64,000 nt of DNA from Sthenelais limicola (Eukaryota; Annelida; Polychaeta; Phyllodocida; Sigalionidae). Position numbers and translations under genes: made by a program. Each line of letters opens with the position of its first letter. Position 1 is the first letter of the stretch. Location: the NCBI GenBank assembly GCA_942159475.1, contig OW804094.1, positions 128,512,755-128,576,754 of the forward strand. Reading direction: 5' to 3'. This document shows, one piece after another, positions 1 through 14,604 of the stretch. The notes under the pieces were generated by a model. It had not been told where the DNA came from. It saw only the letters and a list, made by a program, of their open reading frames with translations, and did not search any database.

Positions 1-3000
1 GAGGGAGGTTGAAATAAAGAGAAAACGCCTTTTGAGAAGCTTATTGAAACTGTCTCACTCTCTGTAAGGTTCTTTTTGAGTCAACATGCAATATATACAT
101 AGAAAATGGGAGTTGCAATCTCAAGTGCATGTCAGAAGGCAACCGAGGAAGTTCAACTGAAGGCAATAACAAATGCACGAGAGATTAAATTATTTTCCAT
201 TACGTTGACAAGTTACATTATGCCGTGAAAGCAATTAAATACTCTCACAACTCAAAAAGGGGAAAAAAGAAAAGTAGTAATCATTGTACTTTCCCACCGA
301 GATAACATGTGGTTTGAACACGGTAAGGCGGACCATATATATATGCTATAAGTAATATGGTCTGATCAAAATATACTTGCTTTCAGATCGTTGGACCGCT
401 TCGATATGTCTTAGTATATTGGTCCCAATATATCCAGATTAAAATTGATGAATATTGTCCTCGTGCTTAGCTTCCTGGGTCTATATATATTGTGTGATCA
501 GTCCAATTCGTTCTGCATGTCAATGTGCAGTTGCAGCTTCGTTTTAGAAAAAGGCTGATCTGCTTTGCTGGAGACAGATCTCCTCCCTACTTCCTGCACA
601 TGATACCTCCAGTTAGCTGGCGTCTTCAGATACGCCGACCAAGACATGAAGATGATGTATTGAGCGCGAAGGCTACGAATAGGGGTGACTAGCCTCTGTA
701 TCCGTGTGTCAGGCCCTTTGGCCTCTGTCTCTGCCGCCTGCCCCCAACCAATTGATCCCCAGTATCCATTTCTACGAGCACCTATTGTAGCTGCAACAAA
801 CGCAAGGATCACCATTGATTGCCTCGGCAGCTGGCTCCTTTCTACTACTACCTATGCAGGTAACACCAACCTGCTCGGGAGGGGCTCGAATCAACTCAAA
901 TATCACATTATCAGCCTCCTAACTTACAGCTCAGGCTTAGCCAGCAATGCACTCGATTTTCACGAAACCAGAAGAGGCCTGGGCCTGCCTGTGCAGATTT
1001 ATCAAGCAAGGGTTATTTCCCCCCAAACGATGGCAATCGTCTGGAGTCTGATGGATGAATATCCATTCCAAACCTCATTTGAATTTCAAAATTGAATAGC
1101 ATGTCGTGTAGGGGACTTAGGCGTGGCGTGTTTCGTTTCTAACATGCTCCAGCGATAACAGATCGCTTAGGAAAGCATTCCGTATGGTTCAGTTCGCAAA
1201 TAAAGACACTGGAAAAATATGTCATGGATAAAAATTAATATAGGTAATCAGAGGTATGGAGGCAGGGGGGAGTAGGGAGGTAACAGCAGAGGGGGGAAAA
1301 AATCCAGAAATAGCTGAAGGCAAAACATAGAAAAAGTGCAAAATGTGTGTAGCACAGGACCTTTCTCTCATGATCCATTGCTGGTAAATTGCCTCGCCAA
1401 CATGTAGGATCTGAAGCCATCATGAAAGGCTTACAACCCAAATTGCAATGGGCTGGACGGGGCCTATCGGAGGATGAATCGGGGAATCCCTGGGACCTAG
1501 GCATTGGGCTTGGGGAGGATTTCGTCAGAAAACACACCCAAGTCTGACTGTGGCACCTTATGCAGTCACGGTAATACCTAGGTGATCAGTAAGCATGGGG
1601 TATTCTGACGACAGCCTCGTCTGATGTTTGAGAGGAGGGTCTAGACATTGGATAGAAAGCAAAACGACCGTTCTAATATAGCAGGTAGAAACAGAAAGAA
1701 CGGTTGTCAAGGTGTCATTTAGTAAATGGTTGCTATGAAATAGTGATTGCGTCCACTACACTTATTTACTAACTACTATTTATGAAATGAAAGATGTTAT
1801 CTTAGTCTAGTTTTTTAAAAAAAAATTTTTACCCCAAACTAGACACCGGAAAAGAGAGAAATAATATTCTCCCTGATCCTAAGTCATAGCAAGGGAGGAG
1901 AATTAAAATCAATGTTATCTTAGTCTTCTTACTTATGGCTCAAAAGAAAAGAAATCTTCTGTATCTACTGGGAATCACCAGTGAGTGAGAACTCAAACAG
2001 GCAAAACATGCAGTAACAGGTCATGACGATCCCAATGACTGGAGGCATCCACCTACACAACCACTAACACTACCACTGTCATTAAGGAAACCTCATTATC
2101 CCCCCTGCTTTTACTCTAATCATGGCAAATGTAATTTGTCATGTTTGGGTGAAGGTTGGGGGATTCCAACTGCTGGACCGAGGCGAGTGAAATATGATTA
2201 GTGGCATCTAGAAAACAGTTGCTGGCGGGGCGCGAGGAGACAATGATGGCTTGGTTCAAGCATCAAGTATTTAGTCAGGATTTGATAGTGGCTACACACA
2301 TTAACCTGGGTCTTGCACACCTTCAGCTGCGTCTGAACGCATGTTGCCTGTCACCTCAACCTGCAGAGAGCATTCAAGTTTAAATACCCGGAAGGCAAAT
2401 GGCAAAGGCAGGAGCAGGTCTGCTGATGGCGGGGGTTTGAGTTGGTATTGGTTGGAGGGGCTCAGGGAGGAAAAGACCCGGAGAATTCAATACAAGCAAT
2501 AGGTCCTCTTGGCCGCAGTATCGCCCACCACTAAAACACCAGTTAACTGGAGCTATTTTGTCATCAGGTTGATGGAATTGGCAGCTGGGAGAAGGACCAA
2601 CAGTTGGTGGGCGATGTCGGCGGCAGGGACCCTTGTTTCTTTTTTAACCAGCACGGTCGGGTCCCCTGGGAACTTTGCCAGGTGCAGTGGAAGCAGAGGC
2701 AGCAGCTTCCAATATTGTCCTCAGCTAACATCAGATTGAAGCCATCTCGGGGATGCCTCAATCGTATGACCCCAAACGTAACCCCGACGAGACAGCCGGA
2801 AGGAAGAGACCCATCCCACACAGAAAATCACCAACAATAAGCTTGCAGATAAAAATGAGGCCCGCAGAAAAAGGCAGAAATGCAATAAAAGCCAAACGAC
2901 TTTGCAGCACCTATTATTGATAATGCGCATTGATCCGAAAGGTATTCCTTTCAGCTATTGCCACCATATAATAAGGGCAAATTTCATTTAGTTTAGCGTC

Positions 3001-5269
3001 ATGATTAATAGCAGCTGGGGTTTCTGGCTTCTGTGCACTATGGTGTTTGATTCCAACTTCTAGGTCATATTTCACGAGGGCCTTGACCGATGCCACAACG
3101 CCTGGCAGCAAGGCTCTGGCCTACAGCATCCCGGCGACACAGGAGGTAAAATCTTTATTGCCGCGCGACCAAACAGATCCATCACAGCAAGTAGTGACAA
3201 TAAGCCCATTGTATTAGACAACTAGGGCTACGGGAACCGTATTTATCATGTCCCCCAAGCCGCATCCATGTCTGACGCACTAAGTGTCTCAATGCCTTCA
3301 ATACAAGGAACAACAGTCCAGGCATTTCACAGTGAAGTACCAAAACTACGTTCATATGCTTTTCAGAAACAAAACTGTGGGTTTTTTCCTGCATCAAAAT
3401 AGTAAGAGGTAATAAACAGAGAGCACTTGCAAGTAAAGGGTACAGGGGCAACATAATCCAATCATCTGAGGACTTCTTCTGACCCTCTTGCTCTCAGTAT
3501 TGATAAGCTTTCTACTTGGTATGATCCAAAGGTTCTTGTGAATCATATAACATGACCGAGATGCAAGTTGAGTCGATAGCAGCAAAGTTTATGGATAATA
3601 GGGAAGCAATGTGATATTTATGATAAAACATCACCAGCAGACCGTGACAAGGCAGGCCTGCGTGTACACTGCTCCCATTGACTGGACGAGGTTGGGGTAA
3701 GGCATGCTGACCGGTTCACAGCCGAGGCGCGCATATAAACATCTCCAATCCGCGTATTGTTACCCAGTCTAGCTGGAAATGACCGATCGATGGACATTGG
3801 AAGCGATGAATGGGGCGTGCCTGATGCAGGATCTGCCTTTTGTTGCAAGTCGGATACAGCTACCATTAGTGGCTATGGCGATGGAATGGTGGATACTGCG
3901 CTTGTATTAAGGCTTTATACCCGGCCAGTGGCCATATATGATGACTGTGCACAACCGCGCCTGTTCACCTAAGATATCATAAATGAATTATACAAGAATG
4001 AAACGTGAAAAGGGGCAAAAAATGTTAATACCGCCCGACCATAATAGAGGTTTCCACATAGCTAAATAGCGGTGGAAGTAGGCTTAAGGGAATGCCTATA
4101 ACAACCTCCCTCGCCAGTCAAAAGAACATCTGGGTAGCCCGAATATGGACGCTTAATGAAGTCAACTTAAAACATTCCTTTCAGAACATTTCAGTGCGCC
4201 ATAAAAAGGAAGCTGGAAACTCCTCCTAAAGTGGGATATATCCAACAACCCTCGGGGGCAGTTGGCAGAGAAAAACCGAAAGGGCGGATATTGCATAAGT
4301 GTATGTGTGTATTCTACAGCTAGGGATTACCGAGTGAATAGGGGAAATATTGGGCCAATGTCAAGAAGACAGGTCTTATTGGGAAACAATAGATACATTA
4401 CGAGAGAGACAAAGCTTCAATTGGCCTGGTTAGAATACAATTGTCCCCAGTCCATACCATTCACCGCTAGCAGCGTGAATTAACCTCGTGAATAGTCTGG
4501 GAGGTAAATCAAGGTTATGACGGAATGGATGTATTGATTATAGAGGCAGGGAACTTATGCTACTCGCCCTCTTATCTAATACCCCCTAGCCTGCTCTAAT
4601 GTAGAGGTCCCATGAATACACAATATATAACAGCACATCACAATAAATGAATAGCTCCAGTAAGTTCATGAACCCTTTAACCTACATAGAACTAATGCAT
4701 TTATAATTTGGAATGGAATATTACCTGATTCGTTGGATAATCCAGCTTGTTTTTTTCTTTCAACTTTCTGGGAGGTCAAGACTTGTCATCCAAAGACTAA
4801 AGAAGATCTGCACTTCATATATGATGTAGGGACAATTAATATCCTGGAACAATCCGAGCGAACTATTCTGTTAATCTGATGACTAAATAGGTGTAATAGC
4901 AAAACACTGATCAACTTAAAGGTCAAGTGTAAAGGTTTTAATTTCGTGTTTGATGGATTCGGAGGAATATTTTGAAACGATATACAAAGTTTTAGCACCC
5001 AAGCTAACAAATCAAACCAGTGAGAGGTGTTTAAGTGCTCCCATTTTCTTAGCCCCACGCAGCCCAGCGCGGCAAGGTGGGTAGCCATCTTTAAACGGGC
5101 CAAGCGACCTGTGACGTCATCCATGTCCCCGCGCGACTGGTAGGCTTTAGCATACAACTTACGCTAGTTATTTTAAGTCATTACGGAGGGTTGTGCGACT
5201 GGTATTGGTACGTGGGAGTAAATGATATGATATGGGCACTTCTCATGAAACATCGACAGAGTTCCTAGA
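1..5269. other. noncoding, presumed intron after the RRM1 exon
   Basis: No exon with both splice sites and family similarity was found on the minus strand, and no plus-strand gene. It contains one palindromic CRE, TGACGTCA, at 5112-5119. The rest is mixed-composition sequence with nothing I recognise. Confidence 0.5.
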
Positions 5270-6340
5270 CCCTTATTTCATGATAATGAATGATTTAGAA
5301 AAAAAATAGCTTGGTATCCGACTGGCTCCTGTTTCACTGAATGGGTACTGAATGTAGGCAAAAACAGAGAGAATTTATAATTGTATTGCTCAAAATGGAA
5401 GGAAATCGGGATTTTTTGATGAATTTTTCAATGATTAATATCATCCCGGGAACGCATTTCAACAGCCTATAAATAAGGAACAAATTGAATTTAAGCATAG
5501 ATAATTTAGCAAAATATATGAGGGACATATGTGTTTCGAATATGATATTAGCTATTATTCTTTTGTTCTATATTTTGTGCTATTATTCTGTCATCCTGCG
5601 TCACGCATCATTCCGCGTCACGCTGCGTAAATTTGTGCGTATTTTTTACGCACACTGGTGCTAAGAATAATGAGAATGAGAAAGTATAGATTTCCTGAAA
5701 CAGGAATTTCTTTTCTTCGTAATATAAAAATTAAAGCAATGACATCATTTTGTACTCACATAGCAAACAACGGAATGAAGGATATTATTATTTTAGCCAT
5801 TTGCATGTCCCAAACAATTCAAACCAATACATATTGTATGGGATTGATTCCAGAAATTTAAATTCAATTTTGAAGTTTTTCATGCTTTTTGTTTATGTCA
5901 TATTTCAGATCAGGCCATTGTAGCTTACGATGGTGAGCAAATAAATTGTTCCATAAGGTTGGTCCCAGATAGTGAGGACTTTTTTTTTTTTCCTTTTTTG
6001 GTAATGGAATTTCAAATACTGTACCATCTACTGGGGCGAGTTGGTCTGGGCATAACCCTAATATCAGATGTATATGAATCCTGTCTCAAATATGCATCAT
6101 CAAATATGTTCCTTCAGTTATGTCAGTCGTTGCAAATGCAATATTGTATTTTAAAAAGGTCTCTGAATCTGAGGAGCTGGAACTTTTGATTTCTGTGTTT
6201 CTTGTATTAGACAGTGCAAGTGGTTCAAATTGATATGGTCGGACTGGTGTATGCATATCAAAGTTTAAAATGTCCTCATGGTTTTCCATTGACGATTCCA
6301 CCCTTATTGATGTAATGGAATTACACATAATCCTGCTGAG
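5270..6340. repeat. AT-rich island, probable old transposon fragment
   Basis: Base composition turns sharply AT-rich here and returns to the surrounding level after about 6340. It contains repeat copy A (5830-5896), two copies of GCGTCACGC (5598-5606 and 5615-5623) and a hairpin GTGCGTA-5 nt-TACGCAC (5635-5653). Short frames exist but none resembles a protein I know. No matching terminal repeats were found, so its limits are approximate. Confidence 0.45.
5830..5896 (+). repeat. dispersed repeat copy A (about 67 bp)
   Basis: Starts CATATTGTATGGGATTGATT and ends TTTTTGTTTAT. It aligns in the same orientation to 14605-14670, inside the TIR element, with most positions identical and a few small indels. 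This links the AT-rich island around it to the same repeat family or to a shared older repeat. Confidence 0.6.
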
Positions 6341-6932
6341 GGTAGCGTTAGACTGGTCGCGCCTTGGGCATGGATGACGTCACAGCGCTGATGTGCGAAT
6401 ACACATGCTAAACCAAAACAAAGCTACCCCATTTCCTCGCTCATAAAAAAGCTGTGAAAAACGGGCCTTAGTGTATTCTTTTCGGATTTTTTAACATTGG
6501 AAGTCATTGTTACACCCACCACCCATGTAAATCCGCTTTCATCTCGATTTTTATAATTTTCTTTACACTTCACCTTTAAGTCGGTGCCAAAAGCACGCAC
6601 CAGCAATGACAGGAACAATCCGGGGAATTTGGCACAGAGATGTTATGCTTCGAATGGAATGTGTTCCCTTATGCTCTGGTATGGTATGGCGTCCAAATGG
6701 AAGAATCCCCTGCTTCAATTTCGCCGGGATCGATGTATCACTAGCACATATAAAGGTGAATAGTATGCCGGACTAGTAACAATGATTTTAGGTCCCTGAC
6801 TCGCCGCTCCTGACTTGTATAGCCGTTTGACCTTATAGTAGTAGGTATATGAATAGACACCATCGTTATGATGATAGTAGGGTGGGAGGGGGAGGAAGGC
6901 TAGTGTACAGGATGGACAGTGGGATGGGAAGT

Positions 6933-7145
6933 AGAGAGAGAGAGAGAGAGACGGCCACAGGCTTATTGGATAAAGGAATACATATAGACATGTACATTTT
7001 TAGTAGATATACCATTTATTTGGACTGACAGAAACGACTGACGCCAGTGTGTGGTCAGCTGTAGCCAACACACTGCTGGTGTAAGTAAGTGTGTGTGTGT
7101 GTGTGTGAAGGGGGGGGGGGGGCGGGGGGCGGGTGGGTGGGGAGA
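6933..7145. repeat. (AG)n, (GT)n and G-rich cluster
   Basis: (AG)n at 6933-6951, (GT)n at 7089-7107, then G runs broken by single C or T to about 7145. Alternating GT next to G runs can adopt Z-DNA or G-quadruplex forms. Confidence 0.85.
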
Positions 7146-10100
7146 AGGGCCAGCCGGTGTGGGATGCACACTGATCATCGTCCTTGCTTCCTTATACACA
7201 TGGCCCAAGGCCATCTGTGCAGACATATAGGCCTGAGGATAAACCCATTCACCCAAGCAAAGGAATGTCATTTATAAACTGACCTGCCAATAACTTATAC
7301 AGCCAAGCATGAACCGAGCTTGGGTGAATAATATTGAATCACTATGATCTGTTAAACATTAAACAGCGAGCAGGGAAATTGAACGATGGGGAATCGATAC
7401 TATTGTCTACCGGTGAAGCAGAGGAGCGCCGGTCATTACAGATAATCAGAATAATTTCAATGTCCAGTAAACATGCAATTTCCTGGCGTGTCACATAGAC
7501 TGAAACAAATGGGGGCCATGGTGTTTCCACAATGCATTTTAGGAGAGGGACGCTCTGGGGGTAGTCTAACTGGAATATCACTTTGATATTGACCATACAT
7601 TGCACCCTTCCTCAGTTCTATTTCACCCATATCACCCCCAACACAACACCCACTCCGCCCCCTCCTTTGGGGGGAGAAGCCAGTAAACTGGCTTCGGCGT
7701 CTCTATCTATTGCAATTTCCCCATCTCCTCTTTCTAAACTGGTGAAACAAGACAGAATGGCTCTCAGGGAGACAGGGAAAAGCAGATGGCCAAGATGCAG
7801 ATGGTATCGGGAGTCACCATCGGGAGTCACCATCGGCCAGAAAGCATTGAAGGGCGGAGCAATCGCAGGACTGGGGAGAATTCGTGCAAGCGCCCTCGCC
7901 ATTAGTGCAATCTAATTCCAATTTCCGGCACGGGTATTCGATCCGGAGTGACAGCGAGCCGATGCTTGATCAATGTTAATGTTATACTGTCAGAATGGAG
8001 TGACCAAAGAAAGGCCGGGCAATGAGGATGGGGTAGAGTCAGGCAGCTGACTCAGTCTGTTTTATCAGTGGAACAACCAAATGGACATGATTTCGTACAA
8101 GAGTGCCCGCCAGCTTCCAACAGCCAGAAGAAGGATGAGGTTAAGAAATCACTGGTCTTGCTTGATTTGAATCAATTCCTAATTGACTCTGGAATCGTTG
8201 ACGAATGGATGATATCAGGATTGGAATTGACAATTACAAAGCCCACGCCACTGTAAATAGTTGCAACATGTGCACCCGAATAGACTGGGCTGGTTACAAT
8301 TAGTACAAGTCAATTGACCAAATAAAATGCATGTCATACACGAATAGGTCCGTTGAGCTAGGATACACTTCTTGTTTAAATCAACCACGCCTATGTACAT
8401 CTATCCCATTAGTCAAACTCTAGGATTACAATTACCATTGCCTCATGGCGTGATAGGCCTTTTTCATACGGTACAGAGGGGTCATAAGATGCGCATAAGA
8501 GTCAGTGTGGACACAATGGGAGGACCCGACTGATGAGGCCTGGACCATTGTATGAAATACTATACGCGTTATAATATGCTTCCATGAAGCTCATGCAACG
8601 AGTACATAAGTTATGGTAGGTCCTCGCACACAATGACCCCCATCAGTCACGTTCAGGATGATTTGATCTTCAATGGCGAACGGGTCGGCGTCGTGTTGTG
8701 TGGGTGATACATGGCCAACTAAATAAGTCATCTATAATTTTGATGAGAGTGCTGACACTGTCAAAACAAAACACGACCCAAACCCATTATGGTCAATGCT
8801 CAGGTGTCCCCGAAGAACTCATCTATAAATATTTGTTTTAAGGCCGATCCCAATGGCTGAAAAGGGAATTGTTTGCTTAAGCCAGGGATCATGGAACCGA
8901 TGGAATCGATTTTTATCTTCAATGCGTGTCGCTCAGCATAAGAAGGAAAAACATTTATTGGCTTGAGTGTAAAGGGGGTTGACCCACTGCCATTTACACA
9001 TACAACTTACATGGGGCTCTATAATGCTGGGATGCATTATATTCCGTTCATTATGAGTACGCAATGGGCGGTACAGGATCCGAACAAGAGGTGAATGCAT
9101 CCTATAATGGGAAACCAAGGGTACTCACCATTCAATGTCTCTAACAATGCCTCTCATGCAGCTCTGTAAACCTAAGCCGGCCCTGTTATATGGGACGGAG
9201 AAGCTCCTCAGTGACTAGGAGCCCATATATAATGCATAACACAAGATGACCATCCAAGAGTACTGGATCGGAATCATTAGCTCGGATATGACTGCATCAA
9301 AATACAGACAATAAATATGGAATGGATTTCCCATCAAGCCTGACGCAGAGGCATTGAAATGTATTCTGATGCTCCAGATAGATTGGGGGATTTTAGATTT
9401 CCCGGTGGATTGCTCCAGCCCGGCCGTGATCAAAGCAGCAATGCAATAGAAATCAGTCTAACCCATTGGTAACCTATCTAGCGAGTCTACCGAAAGCTAA
9501 GAACCAACAATCCTGGTAAAACATCACACGGTGTCAAGCGCAACAGGAGAAACACACGTAGCTGTCAGACTGTCATTATACATTCTCCAATGGCTAGATC
9601 CTATTACCCGTAGAGAAACATGACAGCCATCATTTTACCCACAGGAGTGGAGGGGGAAAAAATGCTAGTAAAATATTGCAGCGTACCGTACAAGGCTCCA
9701 TACCGTCATTTATTCCCTCAGCCCAGAATCGAGTCGTGAGATATAAGTACTGTTCATTCGTCCCCCAGTGATAAGGGGCAGTAGTCCCCGGCTCCATGTT
9801 GATTGGGTGCCAGGCTACCAAAATAAAAATAGTAAAAGCTCAGGCCCAGGAACTTTAACATAGCCGCAGGAGAGCCGAGTGAACAATAAGTGACTGGTGC
9901 CTCCAACCTGGAGGTCTGCTTCACTGTGAGCCATTGTGTAGAGCCTCAAGGCAAATAAACGACGAATGGCCAGAGGTGATCGCATGGCATTGTCACATAC
10001 CATGCATGCCTAAAGCTCCAACCACCTCGCTCCTCTCAAGGTCCAACACTTCGCCCAACACACCATCTATATAACAACTTCGCATAGCCTTGCAATATTT

Positions 10101-11922
10101 CGGCTTCACATTCAACATCAAAAGCACCTCACGTATTTTCATTTTTTTTTATTGCTACCGGTGCCCTAGATGTTATTCTCGGACTAAATGTGTTTTGATT
10201 TGAAAGGAATCTTTACGTCGGATGGCCCGAGGACATCCTGCGAGCCTCCGAGGAGCGATCTGCATGAAAAAAGAGAAGCTTTTCTGTAAATAGTCGATTC
10301 CTATGGCAATGGGGCAATGCGTTATACCATTAGCTTGTGTGGAGAAACAATTCTCCGTCTAATATCATAAAGAATCGTGGCTAAATTATCTCTGCTTTCT
10401 CATGGGGTAATTGCGTATGCGTAAGATTGCTATGGGGAGGCAGAAACGCCCCAAGACGATCAATATGTGGTAGGGACAAGTGACAAGCCAGTGAAAAAGA
10501 AGAGATGGGAAGGGGGTGGGCGTGTGCGAACTGTCTGGCTCCAGGGAAGACTAGCAGACTGGTCGGCACAGACAAGGTCGGGGGTAGAGCGGAATGAGAG
10601 GTAAGAGGTTGACATTCCTGACCTAGGATTTATAGCACTAAGTGCCGGGCACACTGGAGCAGGCCTAGATGCGTCCTGAACCCAAACACAAGGTCCCGAA
10701 GCATCATGCTCCAAGACGAGACCCGAGACTGAGTTATGGGCACATGGAGCATCTGTGAAAAATGAAGTTTGTATTGCTTTTTATAGGTTGAGGGGGCGAG
10801 GCTGGAGGGGCTGGGCGCATCGTATAGATCGTACCCATTCACCTCAACCGGAAACAGGCATGCTGAACTGGAGCAGCGTCTCTTCCGGCAGTACTTCGTC
10901 GGAATGTGCTTGCCCGGAACAAGGCAATGATGGTGCATTGTTCTGCGAGGGGCCATCTCGTGTACATAAAGGCTGGTCAAAGGCCTGGTCAGCCTTGTAT
11001 ATGCACAAAGGATACTCTTAGATTGGGGGAGACGAGCAAATTCCATTTTTTCAGTGAGTGTCCTTCAACCCCGACCTTCCGGCATCCTTCCTCTTCCACT
11101 CCACTGACTGAACTCAAGCCTCCATCCAAGTATTCTTACAATCATGTTCATATCCCTCCCTCCCCTTTATCCTCTTCAACAATCCCCCAAACACCTCTCC
11201 ATGCCTCGTATACCAGAGACCATTTTGTATTATCAAACGCCTGGGATGTAAGCCATGCTGATGGTCGCCGGAGCTTATCAGCAGGCCCCTGCTCCTGTGT
11301 TTACATTACTCCAGGCCAGGGTGTTTGCCCTGGCCCAGATTTCGCCTCCTACACGTCTCTTGAACACTTCCAGTTGGCTAGCAACAACAACAAAAAAGCT
11401 GCCCTGATCTCCACTTTTTTCTACTCACCCATGTTGGTGCGCAGATTGTGAGCTACCCCTCCTCATCTCCCACCCCCACCCCCACCCAACACACACACAT
11501 CATTCCCATCGGCTGTACAGCAATGGGGTTCTTTCTCCAGTCTCTCTCCCAAGGCCTTTCTGATATTTGGCGGTCTGCATCCGACAACGCCCTCCTATCA
11601 GCCAGCAGCACCAATACAGCAGATGTGCATGGTCATATTGCTTGCGATCTAATAACAACCAGCCACTTCTGCTTATCTCGCACCTTGTGTATGTGTGCAA
11701 GAGGGATCAGAAACCCTTCACAACTGCCGGCCACATGCTCGGTGCATAAACACACGCTTAAGAGGCGAGCAGCTCGCAACATGTGTAACCAATTTCAACA
11801 TTTCGCATAGGATCAGATGATGAAGAAAAAAAACATGTAGAGAGAGGACGGGGGAAAAACTTCCATCGAATACAAGCATACTTACACCACCCGGAAATCC
11901 CCCAAGAAAAATGTGTGAGTTT

Positions 11923-11940
11923 GGGGGGGGGGGGGGGGGG
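11923..11940 (+). repeat. poly(G), 18
   Basis: Uninterrupted G run followed by CGGAGAGAGAGA. One of six G/C homopolymers of 16 or more in the window. Confidence 0.9.
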
Positions 11941-12952
11941 CGGAGAGAGAGACTGAAATGAGCTAAGTATAAACACTGCCCTTTTTCCCTGCCATCAATA
12001 AGAACAGGCTCAGCGGAAAGGACTTGGGGACTGATTAACGCTTAAAAAAAGAGCTAACTGTCACGCAGACATTGTTGGAATAAGCTTACTAACTCTTAAC
12101 CCAGCAGGAGTCAGACATTAAGACATTGTCTGGCGCGGGAAGTGGTGAAACTGCTTGCCATTTATTACATTAAGCGCAGTGCAAGATGCGCTGGGTTTTG
12201 ATTCAACTACTTTCTGCAGCGTCGGCGTTATCAAAGCTGACAGGCTTTTGCAACCAGGAGCATTTCTATCCATTACAACACGACTCCAGCAACAGGTATT
12301 AGGCAACTTCAAAGGCACTGGTTCCTCGATACAGGAGTTTCCTGGCTTTCCTGGCTGGAGGGCCCTGACAGTGCCAGAGGTGTTGGAAGAGGCCATCTGA
12401 AGGGGTCAAAGCACAAGGGACCGGAGGCGATCCGTGGCATCCATTTAATCGTCAGATACCAAAGAGCAGCGCGAAGCATGCCAAGACAAAACCCATCACC
12501 CTTACCTCCGCCTCCGTGCACGGTTAATAGCCAGACACCATGTCTCATCTCTCTCGATCACACACTATTGATTGTAATGAAACCGGGGCAACCGATGCCG
12601 CCACAACAACTTATTCTTTAATTGTTAATTGATGCTTTAAGGAAGAATCAGCTCATAAAGGATGAGATTTGGCACTAATGGCGGAGCTGCACTAATAACA
12701 TGTTCCCACGTGAAAGAGGGAGCGGAAAGAAGCAGAAAAACAAGACTTTTTAATAGGACCCTTAATGGAAAATAAAGACAGTCATCAACGCCCGGACTGC
12801 TCCCACAACAGGTAACTTCGCCCAAACCCAGGATGCTGGCTACTAGCACAAATAATCGCCATCGGGCTCTCCCAAATATTTCTCTTCTTTCCCTGGGGTG
12901 GGCGTGGTAGTCTTCGCGACCTATTTTTACCACAACTACAAAACGGCGTCGG

Positions 12953-12986
12953 GTTGCCATGACACTGGCCATGTTGCCATGGTGAG
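12953..12986 (+). promoter_or_regulatory. pair of GTTGCCAT half X-boxes
   Basis: GTTGCCAT occurs at 12953-12960 and 12973-12980, 20 bp apart, each followed by GRN but lacking the final AAC of an RFX X-box. They lie in an evenly composed segment with no coding frame that I recognise. Confidence 0.25.
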
Positions 12987-14032
12987 CGATCCAACCACCT
13001 GGCACCAAATGCAGGGAAAACATCTTCATCACCATCAAAGAGGGAGGGAGAGAGCGAGCGTGCCCTAGGAGACATTTGATGCACCGGTGGTATCCAAATT
13101 CAAAAGCCAAGTCTCCTGAGAAACCGAGTTTGTATTTTTGCAGTTACCTCAGGTCATCTCACTCTTAATCCGCGCCGCCTGTTTAAAGCCTAAGATAATC
13201 CAATTAACTGCACCCAAATGAAGCAATTAGAAACCCCATGTGAGCAGCTACAGACTGTCCTTTTTTATTATACATCCTCCTCCCCCGCCTCTTGTGCAAC
13301 TCCCGAATGATGGATGATCAGCGAGTGGATTAAAGCTTTAGGTATCAAGCTACCAACTTTGAAATATACACTAATCATGGGGTAACTGAAAGGTCCCAGT
13401 ACCCCAGTATTAATTTGATTAGTGTAATTGAACTGTTCAGAAGCATCAGTACAGATCGCTATTATATGAAGAATACCTTATTATACTAGAGCTCATTCAC
13501 ATTGTAATTACAGCGCACTATCAATATAGCCCTGACCTTTTACCCTGGGCCCTGAACATAGAGAGACAAATTGCCAATAACTAGTGTTTTCTTCCTACGT
13601 ACCATGCATCAGAACAGTACTTCCCATGTCATTTCCATAATCAACTCTTTTGCATTAATTGATTTTAAGCATTGAGTTTGGAGTGAGTGAGAAAGCATTT
13701 AAGACCATATCGCCTACTCGTAAAACCATTTAATCTCTAGCTCGACTCTAATCTGAGTTATGAGCACTAGATTGACCCTTGTCGCGCCTGTCTTTATCTT
13801 ATCAAGGTTTTATCCATGTTAGCATAGGCGAGTGTGAATAGGGAGATGATCCGTTTTGACAGCTAAGCTCATCTCCCTAGAGGTAGAGAGTGCAAACGTG
13901 ATCACCTGGTCGAATGAAAAGCTCTGACCTCGCCTCCTTGCCACTACTTCATCTCCAGTTTTCAAGACGACTCACCAATAAAACCAAGGCCAAAGGGAAA
14001 TTCGGCGCTAGTTTTATGAAGGAGCCCAAATA

Positions 14033-14088
14033 GGCCGTAAGCAGGGGCTGTTTATCGTTCAGTTTCGTTGCACCCAACAGGGGACTAT
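14033..14088 (+). repeat. left terminal inverted repeat
   Basis: Begins GGCCGTAAGCAGGGGC next to TA and continues, after a poorly conserved spacer, to TTTCGTTGCACCCAAC and AGGGGACTA. It pairs with 17564-17629; the spacer is about 20 bp here and about 30 bp at the right end. Confidence 0.75.
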
Positions 14089-14604
14089 AATCTTAAGCAT
14101 TGTAAATTGTGATTATTTCATTTTAAACTGAATTTTCCTTGTTCCCACTTTCAAAAGTGTGGACAACAATGAGAAAACAGCAAACCAAATCGGGAATTTC
14201 TTTCCTGAGCATATTACATGCAACACCATGGCCTCCCGCCTCTCAGCCAATCAGGGGCCCCGCTTTGACCCACGTGACTGTACCACAATGGTGTGGTCCA
14301 TGTACAGTTGGAGACGGCCACAACTTGTTCAATCCATGTTTGTGAGAAAATTGAGGGGGAACTCAAACGATTCACACAGAAATCGTGGAGTAGAACATGA
14401 TAGTTTGCTGGAAAACAGGTTGAGTTTGACTGACAGGAGCAGAAAGTCATCGAACAACACAATAACATGGTCCAGAAAAGTTTGTTTACATTTTGCAGTC
14501 TTTCACTGTATAGGCGTGAGGGTGTGGTTTCGGGGGAGAAAGAGGGGAGGCCTGGGTTGACAGGGCGAGTGTCTACAGACAATTGTTTAGAATGGATTTT
14601 GTTG

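Larger units (their letters stand above)
6341..14032. other. noncoding, presumed intron
   Basis: Holds a palindromic CRE TGACGTCA at 6375-6382, the microsatellites at 6933-7145 and 11923-11940 and the half X-boxes at 12953-12986. Open frames of up to 181 codons (10906-11451 plus, 12637-13110 minus) are low in complexity or unlike any protein I know. Confidence 0.5.

Noticed and set aside
10906..11451. 181-codon plus-strand open frame
   Set aside because: Composition is Ser/Pro/Thr/His-rich from C/T-rich DNA, it has no recognisable domain, and it overlaps another frame on the opposite strand. Likely chance.
12668..12680. TTTGGCACTA, similar to the miR-96 5' end
   Set aside because: The match is partial and no matching hairpin was seen around it.
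12637..13110. 157-codon minus-strand open frame
   Set aside because: No similarity to any family I know and no splice or promoter context. A second long frame overlaps it on the same strand, as happens in stop-poor sequence.
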